Notes: a model not told the origin generated them from the sequence alone. A stretch of DNA of 64,000 bases from Zerene cesonia (GCF_012273895.1 NC_052123.1:4165482-4229481), one strand, 5' to 3'; positions 48,301 through 57,556 are shown, counted from the first letter of the stretch. Program-made: numbers and translations.

Positions 48301-50800
48301 CCATACATTAAGTACCAACACGAACATATCAGTGACCTACTTCATGAAATTAATTAAATTATCAATTATTACATTACAATTAAAATAATAAAACTAAATT
48401 AAAATGTGTTTAATTTAAACAAAATGTAAATTTAGACACACTGTAAATACAATTTCGGCTGGTGTTTTTCTTGTTACGATGCTGCCTACAGCAGTTGTCC
48501 ATCTCTGGTTATATTTTTTTTTAATCTGTAGATGTCAGTGTTGAAAAGAAATAGCACAGATAATAATATTCAATACTATATTGGAAAATACTTAAGAGGT
48601 ATATTTATTTGCATCGATGTGTCGATGTTATCGAAGACAAAACATCGATGTTTAAAAAACGTCGATAAACATCGATCATCCTTACCCAGCGCTATCTTAT
48701 ACACTGGTCCGTTGATGAGCAAAGTGCAATTCTATGTACGTTAAAATCGCGCAATGTATATTTAGTGTTGTGTTTTAAGGTGGTGCGTTTTTATTGATCG
48801 GATTCTGATGTTCTGGTATGTGTAGTATGTGTTTGGAATGTCATATCGGGCGACTGAGCTGGTGGTTCGCCTGATGGTAAGCGATCATCGTTTTAAGCAG
48901 TGGTGATGTTATCCACATGTGCAGATAAATTGAAAAATCAATTGATTTCCTGCACGCTCGCCCGGTCTCGAACCCCGACTCATCATTGTGACCATGTATA
49001 TAGTTATTGTCCACAGTATGTGATTTGTGTAGTATGTGTTTGGAATGTCATAGCGGGCAAATGAGCTGGTGGTTCGCCTGATGGTAAGCGATCACCGTTT
49101 TAAGCACTGGTCATGTTATCCACATGTGCAGATATTTTGAAAAATCAACTGTCAATTGATTTCCTGCACGCCCTGCTGCTTCGAGTTCGCCCGGTCTCGA
49201 ACCCCGACCCATCGTTGTGACCATGTAGTTATTGTCCACAGTCTGTCTGTACATCTTCGCGCACACACGAACACGAGACGGCACGAGTGCGGCATCTGTC
49301 ACCGGAGATTCTTAAGGCGGTCCACAATGAAGAACCACGTGCGTTACGTTCATAGGAGCGGTGATTTATCGTGTGATAAATGTGTGGAAAGGTGTGTATA
49401 TAAATTAGATAGATAGATGGATAGATAGATAGATAAAAGTTTATTAAAAGAACACATTAAATACACGACAATTACAAAATAAGACGATTACACAAAGAAA
49501 AATTAACATAGAGAGGAAAAAAAAAAGGACGGAGACAAATGTGCACTGCGTTCTTAAAAAGGGTCTTGGCTCAGCATAAATGTCAGAGTCAATGGGACCC
49601 TGACGCTGATATTCTGCCAACACCACTAGAACAATTCACATTTAAACACATTTTATGAAGTGAAACTTCTTTAGAATCGTTGCGTTTTCAAACCTGACGC
49701 AACGGACAAAACGACAGGTAAGAGACACAAATACAAAAATGTGTAGAATGAAGCCGGCAAAGAATGAGATAGAAATATACATACTGTTTTATATTATCGG
49801 TCTCTCCTCTTTGTTAAACAAATAAACTTTGTAATTATCCTACCCTTATTATATATATTCATCTCATTCTTTTGTCGATTTACAGAAGTTTCACTTCTAT
49901 CGTGTGTGAATCGCACACACACCTTTTTTTATGTCATAGTCGGCAATGGAACTGGTGCGTCGCCTGATGGTAAGCGCTACCACCGCTCATAAATATTTGG
50001 GGAAGCGCAAGGTCAATTGCATGCATACCTTACGCCTCTACAAATGTATTGCCGACTTTAAACTGGGAAGGGATTAAGAAAGGATTGACGAAAGGAACGA
50101 AGGAAAGGACTGGGACGGGAGAGGAAAAGGATATAGGCCTCCGTAGAGGTAGTGCCTCCGTGTATGCGCTGCCCGCTTTTATGGCGTAAGGGATGTGGGA
50201 AGGTTTGACGTCGGGAAAGGAATGGATTGGGAGGGGAAACGGGGTGTCTCGATTTTGTTTTTTTTTATGTAGTACAACATCAAAATAAGTGTCTTTCTTC
50301 TTCTTTCCTTTATTTCTTATTAATGGGCTCGCAAAAAAAATTGCTCACCCATCCAATTTATGGCCGTGCCAACCGTTGCTCATCCTCGATTTTTTATCAT
50401 GTGTTTTGTTGTTATTGCGGCACCAGAAAGAAATACATGTCTCTGAAAATTTCAACTAGCTAACTATCACGGTTTATGAGATACAGCCTGGTGACGGACA
50501 GACAGACAGAGCGATCTTAGTAATAGGTCCCGTCCCTTTGGGTAGGGAATCCAAGTTTGGGTAGAGAAAAACCGAGTAAGTTAGCCAAAAATAAATACGT
50601 ATAATTTTTCTTTTTTGGGTAATTCCCTCGGTTAAAAAATAGCTTAAATGTAGACTATATTTTTCATAACGTTACATCCAGCTTGTGAATAAATAAAAAA
50701 ACAATTAAATAAATCTACATAGTTGGTTTTTTAACAGGTTTAAAACGCGGTCAGAACTCGCAAGGCACAAATGTGGATATACAAAAACCACAAGTCAAAG
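39334..50800 (+). CDS. C2H2 zinc-finger protein (3' end not found)
   Basis: Probable nucleic-acid-binding nuclear protein; ortholog not recognised. Exons: 39334-39411, 40219-40318, 40665-40786, 41487-41689, 49242-49391, 50738-50800, with consistent phases. An acidic N terminus (MEISQTNVFIEEENMYDNN) precedes the fingers. Finger 1 CPQENC...HIRKVH (C-x4-C-x12-H-x4-H), finger 2 CDVC...HMAVH, finger 3 CPVC...HLRAH, finger 4 CGIC...HVRYVH. Finger 5 CDKC...HKC lacks a normal final His. Finger 3 is split in a codon by the 7.5-kb intron 4, and the C-x2-C-x12-H-x3-H spacing is restored exactly by splicing 41689 to 49242, strong evidence that the intron is real. That intron holds the catalase gene (minus strand) and a gap. 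Exon 6 ends at a donor in phase 2 (50801, GTCAGT), so at least one more exon exists that I did not find; the interval is partial at its 3' end. Confidence is high for the gene and low for its name. Confidence 0.85.
39520..40160 (+). pseudogene. LINE reverse-transcriptase C-terminal remnant (Jockey/CR1-like)
   Basis: Frames encode KAKLASKKLGVLSRSRQYF, LYMAQVYPHMEYCSHLWTGA and PLDRIQR, then continue after stops with RILNDRRFSDRLDFLSLCRD and YGECSEELFNLLPALQF. This is the characteristic end of the reverse-transcriptase ORF of Jockey/CR1-type LINEs. In-frame TGA codons (CGA to TGA at the residue after DRIQR, another further on) show it is dead. It ends in the 'gggcggtgaccacttaacatc' tail and 'tataaaaaag'. 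It lies inside intron 1 of the zinc-finger gene and links family K tails to this LINE type. Confidence 0.85.
40433..40602 (+). repeat. Dispersed repeat, family J (zinc-finger intron 2)
   Basis: 'ggctcactttaaacatactt', 'ttaaggatcggtgacaatac', 'gtaagtgagacaatttagta'. It stops about 60 bp before the exon-3 acceptor. Confidence 0.65.
41188..41390 (+). repeat. RTE-like repeat, family A (zinc-finger intron 3)
   Basis: Full-length copy from 'ctagctgcgccccgcggttt' to 'tataatattagtaggat', about 97 bp before exon 4. Confidence 0.75.
41730..41965 (-). pseudogene. LINE 3' end with ORF2 C terminus
   Basis: Read on the minus strand it encodes LPRTTPLWNDLPASAFPNP and a stop, the typical end of Jockey-type LINE reverse-transcriptase ORFs. 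The 3' UTR with 'ctcgtttgcccgctattat' and a poly(A) tract (poly(T) at 41731-41747 on the plus strand) follow. Inserted about 40 bp inside intron 4 of the zinc-finger gene, in antisense orientation. Confidence 0.75.
42512..42684 (+). repeat. Dispersed repeat, family D
   Basis: 'gatgtcacattgttggtccg', 'atggactcctaaactac' and 'gacaacccgggcggagccag' through 'tagctag'. Confidence 0.7.
42773..42852 (-). repeat. LINE-tail fragment, family F
   Basis: 'gcaaagggcagctttattgc' and 'caatttcttccaactg' match the reverse tails at 56690 and 62526. Located just beyond the catalase 3' end. Confidence 0.5.
43035..45205 (-). CDS. Cat: Secreted catalase paralog, distal Asn replaced by Phe
   Basis: Heme catalase family (H2O2 to water and O2). 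Two exons, 45205-45077 and 44465-43035, phase 0, encode 519 residues, full family length. Residues 1-25 form a basic start plus hydrophobic core (KKHILILLLCVSTQCY), a probable signal peptide; sequons at N66 and N108, and no peroxisomal C-terminal signal (ends ACNNFE), agree with secretion. It keeps the distal His (H93, human H75, in RVVHGKGAGAFGY), VRFS, LFPTFIHSQ, LNRNPVN, the proximal heme Tyr376 with its Arg372 (RTFVY; human R354/Y358), and PNYYPNSF. It differs at human N148: GNFDFLGFNT here against GNWDLVGNNT, so the catalytic Asn is Phe166 (codon TTC, 44097-44099). NADPH-site residues are also changed (human R203 to Asp, W303 to Leu, H305 to Thr). It may have weak or altered activity. It lies wholly inside intron 4 of the zinc-finger gene on the opposite strand. 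The start is the only upstream ATG in a spliced frame. Confidence 0.95.
44880..45050 (+). repeat. LINE-tail element, family K (catalase intron 1)
   Basis: 'ccctccccagtccattcctt', 'ggcgctggtgatcgcttacc', 'aggcgaaccaccaactc' and an A-rich end. It ends 27 bp from the catalase exon-1 donor. Confidence 0.65.
45300..45316 (-). promoter_or_regulatory. Possible TATA box of the catalase gene
   Basis: Minus-strand 'gctatataaaaaaaat' about 100 bp upstream of the start codon. The surroundings are very AT-rich, so the match is weak evidence. Confidence 0.25.
45633..45816 (+). repeat. RTE-like repeat, family A, 5'-truncated
   Basis: Starts inside the head ('ttcacccgcgcaatatcgta') and runs to 'tataatattagtagg'. 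Confidence 0.7.
46650..47649. other. Assembly gap (1000 N)
   Basis: Exactly 1000 N in zinc-finger intron 4. The right flank ('catcggatcagccgtgtttg', 'gagtaacaaacatccattca') is the 3' part of an RTE-tail-like repeat, so the gap again begins or ends in a repeat. Frames across it are artefacts. Confidence 0.97.
47981..48212 (+). repeat. RTE-like repeat, family A, with internal duplication
   Basis: Head 'ctaggtgcgtttcgcggttt' to 'tataatattaataggat'. The block 'atatcgggataaacag' plus 'tatatgttatt' is present twice in tandem (about 48028-48085), so the copy is longer than its relatives. Confidence 0.75.
48819..49241. repeat. Tandem duplication spanning a splice acceptor
   Basis: Unit 1 (48819-49025) and unit 2 (49026-49241 and a few bases on) share 'tgtgtagtatgtgtttggaa', a reversed LINE tail (family K), a reversed SINE head (family G) and 'gttattgtccacag'. 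Unit 2's copy of that last motif is the acceptor of zinc-finger exon 5. Unit 2 carries small insertions, including 'ccctgctgcttcgagtt'. Confidence 0.85.
49410..49440. repeat. (GATA)n microsatellite
   Basis: Imperfect 'agatagatagatggatagat' run shortly after the exon-5 donor. Confidence 0.85.
49655..49928. mobile_element. MITE-like element, family I (reversed)
   Basis: 'gaagtgaaacttctttagaa' at one end and 'gaagtttcacttctatcgtg' near the other, followed by 'gaatcgcacacacacc'. The copy carries about 60 extra bases (49798-49855) relative to 16604 and 56474. Confidence 0.6.
49928..50250 (-). repeat. LINE-tail element, family K, long copy
   Basis: Shares the tail, the 'ccttacgcctctacaaatg' block and purine-rich body with 16058-16350. 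It abuts the family I element directly. Confidence 0.65.
50310..50585 (+). repeat. Dispersed repeat, family M
   Basis: 'ttgctcacccatccaattta', 'gtgccaaccgttgctcatc', 'acagcctggtgacggacag', 'cttagtaataggtcccg'. Ends about 150 bp before zinc-finger exon 6. Confidence 0.6.
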
Positions 50801-51054
50801 GTCAGTGAAGATTAATATTAATTCTTATTAAAATTATCTTCATTTAACTAGAGATCCGCCCGTGCAAACACACAAATTTAAGCATGTATTCAATAATAAT
50901 AAACATATGCAATTATATATTTGCTTATCTGATAAAACTAAGAGTAATTGAATAATAAAAGATTACAAATTGTTAAATTTGGCATTTTATGTGTAATTTG
51001 GTCTAACTAAAGATATAGGATAGTTTTTACGAGTATTTCGATTAATTACCCAAC

Positions 51055-51163
51055 TAGCTGTGACCCGCGGTTGAAACCGCGTAAGTCCGTATCCCGTAGG
51101 AATATCGGTATAAAAAGTGCCTATGGGTTATTTCAGTTGTCCAGCTATCTACGAAGCAAAATA
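51055..51163 (+). repeat. RTE-like repeat, family A, 3'-truncated
   Basis: Head 'tagctgtgacccgcggttga' to 'ccagctatctacgaagc'; the core and the 3' end are absent. It follows a family E fragment (about 50975-51050). Confidence 0.65.
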
Positions 51164-51334
51164 GTATTATTATTCACCAATAGATGTCAGGAAAAAAAAA
51201 ACACGAATAAAACACGAACATGTCATTTTCAAAAAAAAAATTCCTAGCTAGATCGATTTATCGCCCCCGAAACCCCGTATATACTAAATTTCATGAAAAT
51301 CGTTGGAGCCGATTCCGAGATTCCAATTATATAT

Positions 51335-51625
51335 CTTCTCTAATATATAAAATTCTCGTGTCACAGTTTTCGTTGCCAAACTCCTCCGAAACGGCTGGAC
51401 CGATTCTTATGAAATTTTGTGTGCATAATATTGGGAATCGGCCAACATCTATTTTTCATACCTCTAAAGGATAAGAGTAAGGCAGAAAAGCGTTTGCCGG
51501 GTCAGCTAGTATATATATATATATATATATACAAGAATTGCTCGTTTATAGGTATAAGATAATTTATAATCTTAATTTTTGTAATTATTACTCGGCCACA
51601 GCCACCCGTGTCCGGGTATGCTAGT
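51335..51625 (-). repeat. Composite of two dispersed repeats
   Basis: 51335-51515 ('tctaatatataaaattctcg', 'ctggaccgattcttatgaaa', 'ttgccgggtcagctag') followed by an (AT)n run and the end of a family E copy ('cagccacccgtgtccgggta'). Confidence 0.6.
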
Positions 51626-51741
51626 CCTACTAATATTATAAATACCGCTAGTTAGTTTTGGTATAAAACTACAAACGAAACGATTTTTATCGATTTAATT
51701 TAATTTCAATATTTATTTTTTGCATCGGCTTGAAATGCGCC

Positions 51742-51905
51742 ATTAACTGACGGGTCCTGGGTTCGAATCCCGGTGGGGACGCACAAAAGAATTTGTCTCA
51801 TTCTGGCAGGACGCAAGAGGCTGATCACCTACTTGTCCATAAAGAAAATCAATCAGTGAAACAGATGTATATCGTCTGTCCCATGCCCCACTAGGATCGC
51901 GGTAC
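51742..51905 (+). mobile_element. tRNA-derived SINE, family H
   Basis: Box B GGTTCGAATCC in 'cctgggttcgaatcccggtg', then 'cttgtccataaagaaaatca', 'gaaacagatgtatatcgtct' and 'gccccactagg'. The head is degenerate and box A is not clear. Confidence 0.65.
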
Positions 51906-52484
51906 TTTTTTATGCATGTTGATTTGTCGTCTTAAAATGGAGTAATTTAGAAAATTGTGATGTCCCCTTTCAAGCTCTAATTTTATTCAAAGATGTCTGA
52001 AGAATATGAAAATACAACGTATAATGATATTCTTAGTTATGCAAACATATAGCATTCGTTGCTAATTTTCAACCTAGTATTTTCTTGTGTTTTGATTTTA
52101 CGCGAGTATTATACATTTAGAAATTAGAGACTTTTAAACGGACGGAGACTGAGTCTCACCGTGACCACGCTCGCTGTAAAGCGTTCGAAACGTCGGGTTA
52201 ATAATATAATGAATAAATCGCGTTTAAAATCCATTTAAAAGTGTTTAATTCATAAATTTTCAACCTATTTCAAAAAAAGGAGGAGGTTTTCAATTCGACT
52301 TTATTTTATTTTGTTACCTAAGTACTTTCGACTGGATGAAACGATTTTGATTGTACTTTTTTTCTTTGAAAGCTGGTGCCTTCCGTATGGGTCAATATAA
52401 ATTCTAACAACTTGAAGGCAGTGTAGTTCTTGTCAAAAATAATTATTAGAATCTTACGCTAATTGATATAGGATCTATTTTACC

Positions 52485-52690
52485 TTGCTAACCTTCTTGG
52501 TTCAGTGGTTAAAGAGTTATCGTAACATGAAGGTTCGGTTCCCGGAGATCCACTCTCTTAGAAAAATTTGTCTGACTTAGAAAAATTTCTCGCTCGGGCA
52601 AGCCAAGTAGTAGTTTAAAAGGTAAAGAAAATCGATCAGAGATACAGGTGTGAAATGCATCTGCCCCATACCCCACAAGGGGACACTAAT
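52485..52690 (+). mobile_element. tRNA-derived SINE, family H
   Basis: 'ttggttcagtggttaaagag' (box A region), 'aggttcggttcccgg' (box B region), 'aaatgcatctgccccatacc' and 'ccacaaggggacac' tail. Confidence 0.65.
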
Positions 52691-53204
52691 ATATTTTTAT
52701 TAGGCGCTATCACTATGACGAAGGCCATATTGTAGATAATAAATACATCGCAAAGTTATGTAAATATAAATCGAGAGATTATTATTTATTAACACAATAA
52801 GGTTTTATAATTATAAATTAAATGAAAAATTTATATCTATTTAAAATTTTAGATGAGGAAAATTATAGTTTTTGTAAGGTCAATATTTCACCATTGATCA
52901 TAAACAAATTACGTAACTATAATAAGAATTACGTTTTAAACTATATAAGAGCGTTTATATACGACATTAAGTCCCTTCCTCTTGGTAGCAATTGTATGAC
53001 TCAACTTGTTCTATATAAATTTATATTAAATCTGTCATTACATTCTATGCAGACATTTTTACATAACTATATCTAATTCGATTTAACTTTCCAGTACGTT
53101 TTATTCAGATTAAAAAGCAATTTTAACATTGTTTGTGCGTTTTATGCGTTCCATTGTTAAATAGAGATTTATTAGCTGCTTATTTATTTATTAGTACGAG
53201 TAAG

Positions 53205-53386
53205 ATATCGCAACAAGCTAACACCTATACGGCGAGGCGGCCATGTTGCCCGCTGCGCCTTCCCAACCCGCCAGTTTCACGCGGGCATTCGGACGCACGT
53301 ATCGCGTTCCGCGCTCGCGTCGCGACTGACGCAACTCAACGAGCCGCGTTCGAAATTCGAAAATTCGAATAATTTTTTTTTCCACC
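53205..53386 (+). promoter_or_regulatory. CpG-rich promoter / 5' UTR of the MADF gene
   Basis: A sharp rise in GC and CpG content ('gcgaggcggccatgttgccc', 'gcgttccgcgctcgcgtcgc') directly before the MADF start codon, in otherwise AT-rich DNA. CpG-rich DNA continues to about 53750. Confidence 0.5.
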
Positions 53387-53585
53387 ATGGTCCGGACCAA
53401 GGACGGCGATGGCGGCATAAAAAGTTGCTCCATAGTGTCCGAAGTGCAAAAGAGGCCGTGCCTATTCGACACCAACCACACGAATTATGGTGATAGAGCT
53501 GAAAAATTACGGTGCTGGGAGGAAGTTTGCGAGAGCGTAGTGCCTGGCTGGTCTACGCTGCCGGAGACGGAGAAGTTGGCGGCGG
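53387..53585 (+). CDS. MADF-domain protein, first coding exon (partial gene)
   Basis: The ATG is in a strong initiation context (CCACCATGG). It opens 66 codons: MVRTKDGDGGIKSCSIVSEV, then QKRPCLFDTNHTNYGDRAEK and CWEEVCE..PGWSTLPETEK. This is the N-terminal half of a MADF (Myb/SANT-like, Adf-1 type) domain: the P-x-LFD-x-x-H-x-x-Y block and the W-x-x-V tryptophan match the family. Such proteins usually bind DNA through MADF and often carry a C-terminal BESS motif. A donor (G|GTATGT, 53586) ends the exon in phase 1. No continuation (the expected W-x-x-LR-x-x-F part) was recognised downstream, so the other exons are probably beyond the window or hidden in the repeat-rich DNA. The specific ortholog is unknown. 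Confidence 0.75.
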
Positions 53586-54909
53586 GTATGTGCACGCTAC
53601 CTTGCCCATTTGCGGATGTATGCTTGCGCGCCCAGCGCGTGCGGTTCTAGAAGACACGCACAACCGGTCGGATTGCAATCGTCGCGTTCAACTTGCGTGT
53701 TCTTTGTTCGGTCGGGATGCTTTCGAAACGTACCTAGTTCGAATTAACGTTTGCGCTAAGTAAAAACACGTGCTGTTTGCACTTTATGAAATTTTTATAG
53801 CGGCCATTTTGTAATTCTAAATTCGAATTACATTTTCCATTGATTTTTTTGCATAGGTCAACGCTGCAAGGTCTTTGTAAACAAAAAAAAAATTGAATAT
53901 TTTCCCTTTTGCATTTATGCGGTATGATTCGTACGCGCTACAAATATAATTTATCGGCCGATAACAAGTACATACATAACAATATGGTGCCTAGTTATCT
54001 TTGCGGTGTAATGGAGCGTCATCTTGCATACGAGTGGGAGCTATTATAAAATCCATACGGCAAACATTTTGAAATTCGAATATTATTTAAACGTACGATG
54101 AATATTTTGAAATTGGAATATCGTTACTCGTCACCGTGGTGTTTTTTTTTTTAAAGATAATGTAAGAAAAATTACTGTGATGTAAGCGTTTTGAAATCCG
54201 CTTAGTAATTTAAAGTGAAAGGAAGTAAAAATAATGATAATAGATTTACACGCGTGCTAAGGAAATACCCGTTATGTAGGTATTAAATTGAGACTTAGTG
54301 TATACGTGGTCTCTCGTCACGTACGTAATTTGAGTTTTTTAATATAGGTACTTATATATTATGTAATAAATAATAATTAATTTTTTATTTTTTCATCTTG
54401 AGTTTTTTTTTTTTGTGGAGCGGTTACATGATTACGTTAGTAGTCGATGTTTTTACTGTTGAAGATAAATGAGTGATAAGGAATTAATTAAATAATAAAA
54501 ATGAATAATTATGAAATATTTGTTATATCCAAGAAAACTATCAACACTCATTGAAAGTGCATAAAATATATTTTAATATAATTCTTATTGTTATATTATA
54601 ATATGATTCAAAAATAAATACTTATGTAAAAAAGAAAAAAAAAAGCCTGCGAAAATCTTTGAAATTCTGAATTTCTAATTTTTCCAACAATTTATTTATA
54701 AATAATGAATTAAAATGATATGATCTATTTAATAAATAAATTGTATAATTATTGTTTATTTCGTCATATGAAAAATCATGTTGGAAATGCAGCAGGTAGA
54801 TGTCTAAGTAGGCAACTTAAAAAACTCTTATAAGAGTAATATTTTGCTTGTAATATATATAATATGTATAACTATGTAATTAAAATGAGCACAGCTGTGG
54901 AATAAATAA

Positions 54910-55075
54910 AACTAATATTATGAAGCTGAAGAGTTTGTTTGTTCGAACGCACTAATCTCAGGAACTACTCGTCCGATTTGAAAAATTCGTTCAGTGTTAG
55001 TTAGCCCATTTATTGAGGAAGGCTCTAGGCTATATGTATGTATCACGGGCGAAGCCGGGGCGGACCGCTAGTTAT
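54910..55075 (-). repeat. Dispersed repeat, family C
   Basis: 'aactaatattatgaagctga', 'cgcactaatctcaggaacta', 'cacgggcgaagccggggcgg'. Confidence 0.7.
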
Positions 55076-55349
55076 AGGGATACCCAGGATCAATTGTTTA
55101 TTTGTCCATCATTCTCAACGCAACAGCGTAGGTATATCATGAATCTTGGGGTAAGGAATAAGGATAAGACTCTGCTAGTTAGAGAAATCTTTAAATGATC
55201 AATGAAATTGTATAAATAAGAAAACCTTCGGTATTTTAAAATATCTTCATTTCGCATAGAAATAACAGGAAAATCTGTATCATTGTGAAGTCATGTGCTT
55301 ATTCATTATTTAAGTTACCTTAAAAAAACACCTTCATATGGAATCCCCA

Positions 55350-55480
55350 ACTGCATAAAAAATTGCTCACCCATCCAATTGGTGACCGGGCCAAATGATG
55401 CTTAACCTATTTTTTTTATAATTTCTTGTTCTACCGGCATTAATATAATCTAACTATAACGGATCATATAAAAATAAAAA
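55350..55480 (+). repeat. Dispersed repeat, family M (fragment)
   Basis: 'aattgctcacccatccaatt' and 'ggtgaccgggccaaatgatg', diverged from 50310. Confidence 0.5.
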
Positions 55481-55520
55481 ACAATTCTTTCAAAAAATTT
55501 TACATAATATAGTTACATAT

Positions 55521-55759
55521 ACTAGCTGCATCCCGCGGTCTCGCCGGCGTAAGTACGTATCCCGTAGGAATATCGGGATAGAAAGTTGCCTATATGTTAT
55601 TCCAGTTGTTCAGCTATCTACGTACCAATTTCATTGCAATCGGTTGGGTAGTTTTTGCGTGAAAGAGCAACAAACATACACACATCCATACAAAATTTCT
55701 ATTATATATTCCTACGGGATACGGACTTACGCGGGTGAAACCGCGGGGCGCAGCTAGTA
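55521..55759. repeat. Family A copy with an inverted second head
   Basis: A plus-strand copy (55521-55705) is directly followed by a reverse-oriented head (55707-55759), so the two ends form an inverted repeat of about 50 bp ('ctagctgcatcccgcggtct' against 'gaaaccgcggggcgcagctag'). Confidence 0.8.
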
Positions 55760-56027
55760 AGAAATATTTTTCTTCGCGAGTTTTCAATAATTTTCAATCC
55801 TGGTGAAGAAATTTTGCAATAAATCATAATAACTAATTATTTTTATACGACAAATGTATACTAATATTATAAAGATGTAGAATTAGTGCATTTTGTGTGT
55901 TTGTTACGTTGTATGTATTAATGGATCTACGTGATAGACTAATAAATATATAATTGAAAGTTATGATATATATTTAAAGATAAATTCTATAATTGAAAGT
56001 TATGAATACTAACTAATACTTAACTAG

Positions 56028-56195
56028 ACGCTTGTCCCGGCTCCGCCCGTATATTCAGATTCTCCTGTTTACCCCAAGGGAGCTTATTCCCTGTCTGCAT
56101 ACCAAATTTCATTAAAATCCGTTCAGTAGTTCCAGCGTGATCGACGGACAAACATCCAAAAAAACAAACTTACACATTTATCATATTATTAGTGT
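56028..56195 (+). repeat. Dispersed RTE-tail-like repeat
   Basis: Head 'tagacgcttgtcccggctcc', core 'accaaatttcattaaaatcc' and 'gttcagtagttccagcgtga', end 'tatcatattattagtgtg'. Confidence 0.6.
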
Positions 56196-56473
56196 GATTA
56201 GTATAATTTACCGTCACAGTATATCGACATAGGTAATGTGTTCTATTCTGTAGCATGTAATTAAATGAAAATATAGCAAATAAAGGTCAATTTCAAAAAC
56301 AAACGTTTAAAACTAAAACTATTACGAACGTGTTGTGAAGTGAAACTCTTTAATATATAAGTACAAACAATGCCCGAAGAGCTTACAGATGTAACTTGTG
56401 AACCGTCACAGAATCGTTCACAAGCAACTTGTCCTAACTTCCCCTGGCTTGGTCCGGGATAAAAAAAAAAAAG

Positions 56474-56672
56474 GTGTGTGTGCGATTCACACATGATAGA
56501 AGTGAAACTTCAGTAAATCGACAAAAGAATGAATAAAATAGTATGTATATTTCTGTCTCATTCTTTGCCGGCTTCATTCTACACATTTTTGTATTTCTGT
56601 CTCTTACCTGTCGTTTTTCCGTTGCATCAAGTTTGAAATCACAACGATTCTAAAGAAGTTTCACTTCAAAAT
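56474..56672. mobile_element. MITE-like element, family I
   Basis: 'gtgtgtgcgattcacacatg', 'gatagaagtgaaacttcagt' and terminal 'gaagtttcacttcaaaa'. The shortest of the three copies. A further 'gtgaagtgaaactc' at 56334 suggests a second, truncated copy just upstream. Confidence 0.6.
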
Positions 56673-56680
56673 ATGTATAT

Positions 56681-56689
<9 letters not shown>

Positions 56690-56711
<22 letters not shown>

Positions 56712-56840
56712 TAATGCTTTATCGCACAAACTTAGAAAAAAAAAACACCAAGAATACAATAAACAGAAAAAAGGCATCGATTGTACAAGAGGCGGCCTTA
56801 TTGTTTAACAGCAATCTCTGCCAGGCAACCTGGTTGAAAA
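56690..56840 (-). repeat. LINE 3' tail, family F
   Basis: (ATTT)n at 56688-56712, read on the minus strand as a (TAAA)n tail, preceded there by 'ggttgcctggcagagattgc' and 'ataaggccgcc'. Same unit as 62526-62675. Confidence 0.65.
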
Positions 56841-57171
56841 AGGAAATGTACGAAGTTCTGGGATAGTGCAAAAGTAACAAGTATCTAATAATGGGGAAAA
56901 AAATACATACACAAATAACACTTTTTTTAACATTTACCACCGGAAGCAGTTACTGCAGAGAAGAGCCGGCAAGTAACTCTGAAGCTGCTATACTGGAGAC
57001 CACTTTTTTAGTGATAAGACCGCCTTTTGTACAATATTTCCATGTGTTTTCTTCTCGTGTCTTTTTATTTGACGAATAAAAAGTTTTCACTTTCATTATT
57101 ATTATTGAAGAAATAGTTTGTGCTGTAGGAGGTGAAGCCATGTTATCTTTGAGTGACATCCTACTTCCTAC

Positions 57172-57556
57172 ATAATATTATAAATGCGAAAGTTTGTAAG
57201 GATGTGTGTGTTTGTTGCTCTTTCACGCAAATACTACTGAACCAATTGCAATTAAATGTGGTACATAGATAGCTGGACAACTGGAATAACATATAAGCAA
57301 CTTTTTATCCAGATATTCCTACGGGATACGGACTTACGCGGGTGAAACCGCGGGGCGCAACTCAGCGCAGCAGTCGGGATAAAAAATTGCCTATGTGTTA
57401 TTTCAGTTGTCCAGCTGTCTACGTATAAAATTTCATTGCAATCGGTTCAGTAAAAAGAGAGAAGAGAGAGAAAGAGAGAGAAGAAAGAGTAAAAAAAACA
57501 ATCCATACATATATACATCCGTCCATACGTACAAAATTCCGCGTTTATAATATAAG
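57172..57556. repeat. Head-to-head pair of family A copies
   Basis: A reverse copy (57172-57361, ending 'aaaccgcggggcgcaact') is joined to a plus-strand copy (about 57375-57556, starting inside the unit at 'gtcgggataaaaaattgcc'). A GA-rich tract (57455-57493) has expanded within the second copy. Confidence 0.7.

Noticed and set aside
56950..57159. Minus-strand frame of 69 codons (MSLKDNMASPPTAQTISS...)
   Set aside because: It has moderately protein-like composition, but no recognised domain, no splice partners and repeats on both sides. Insufficient to call a gene.
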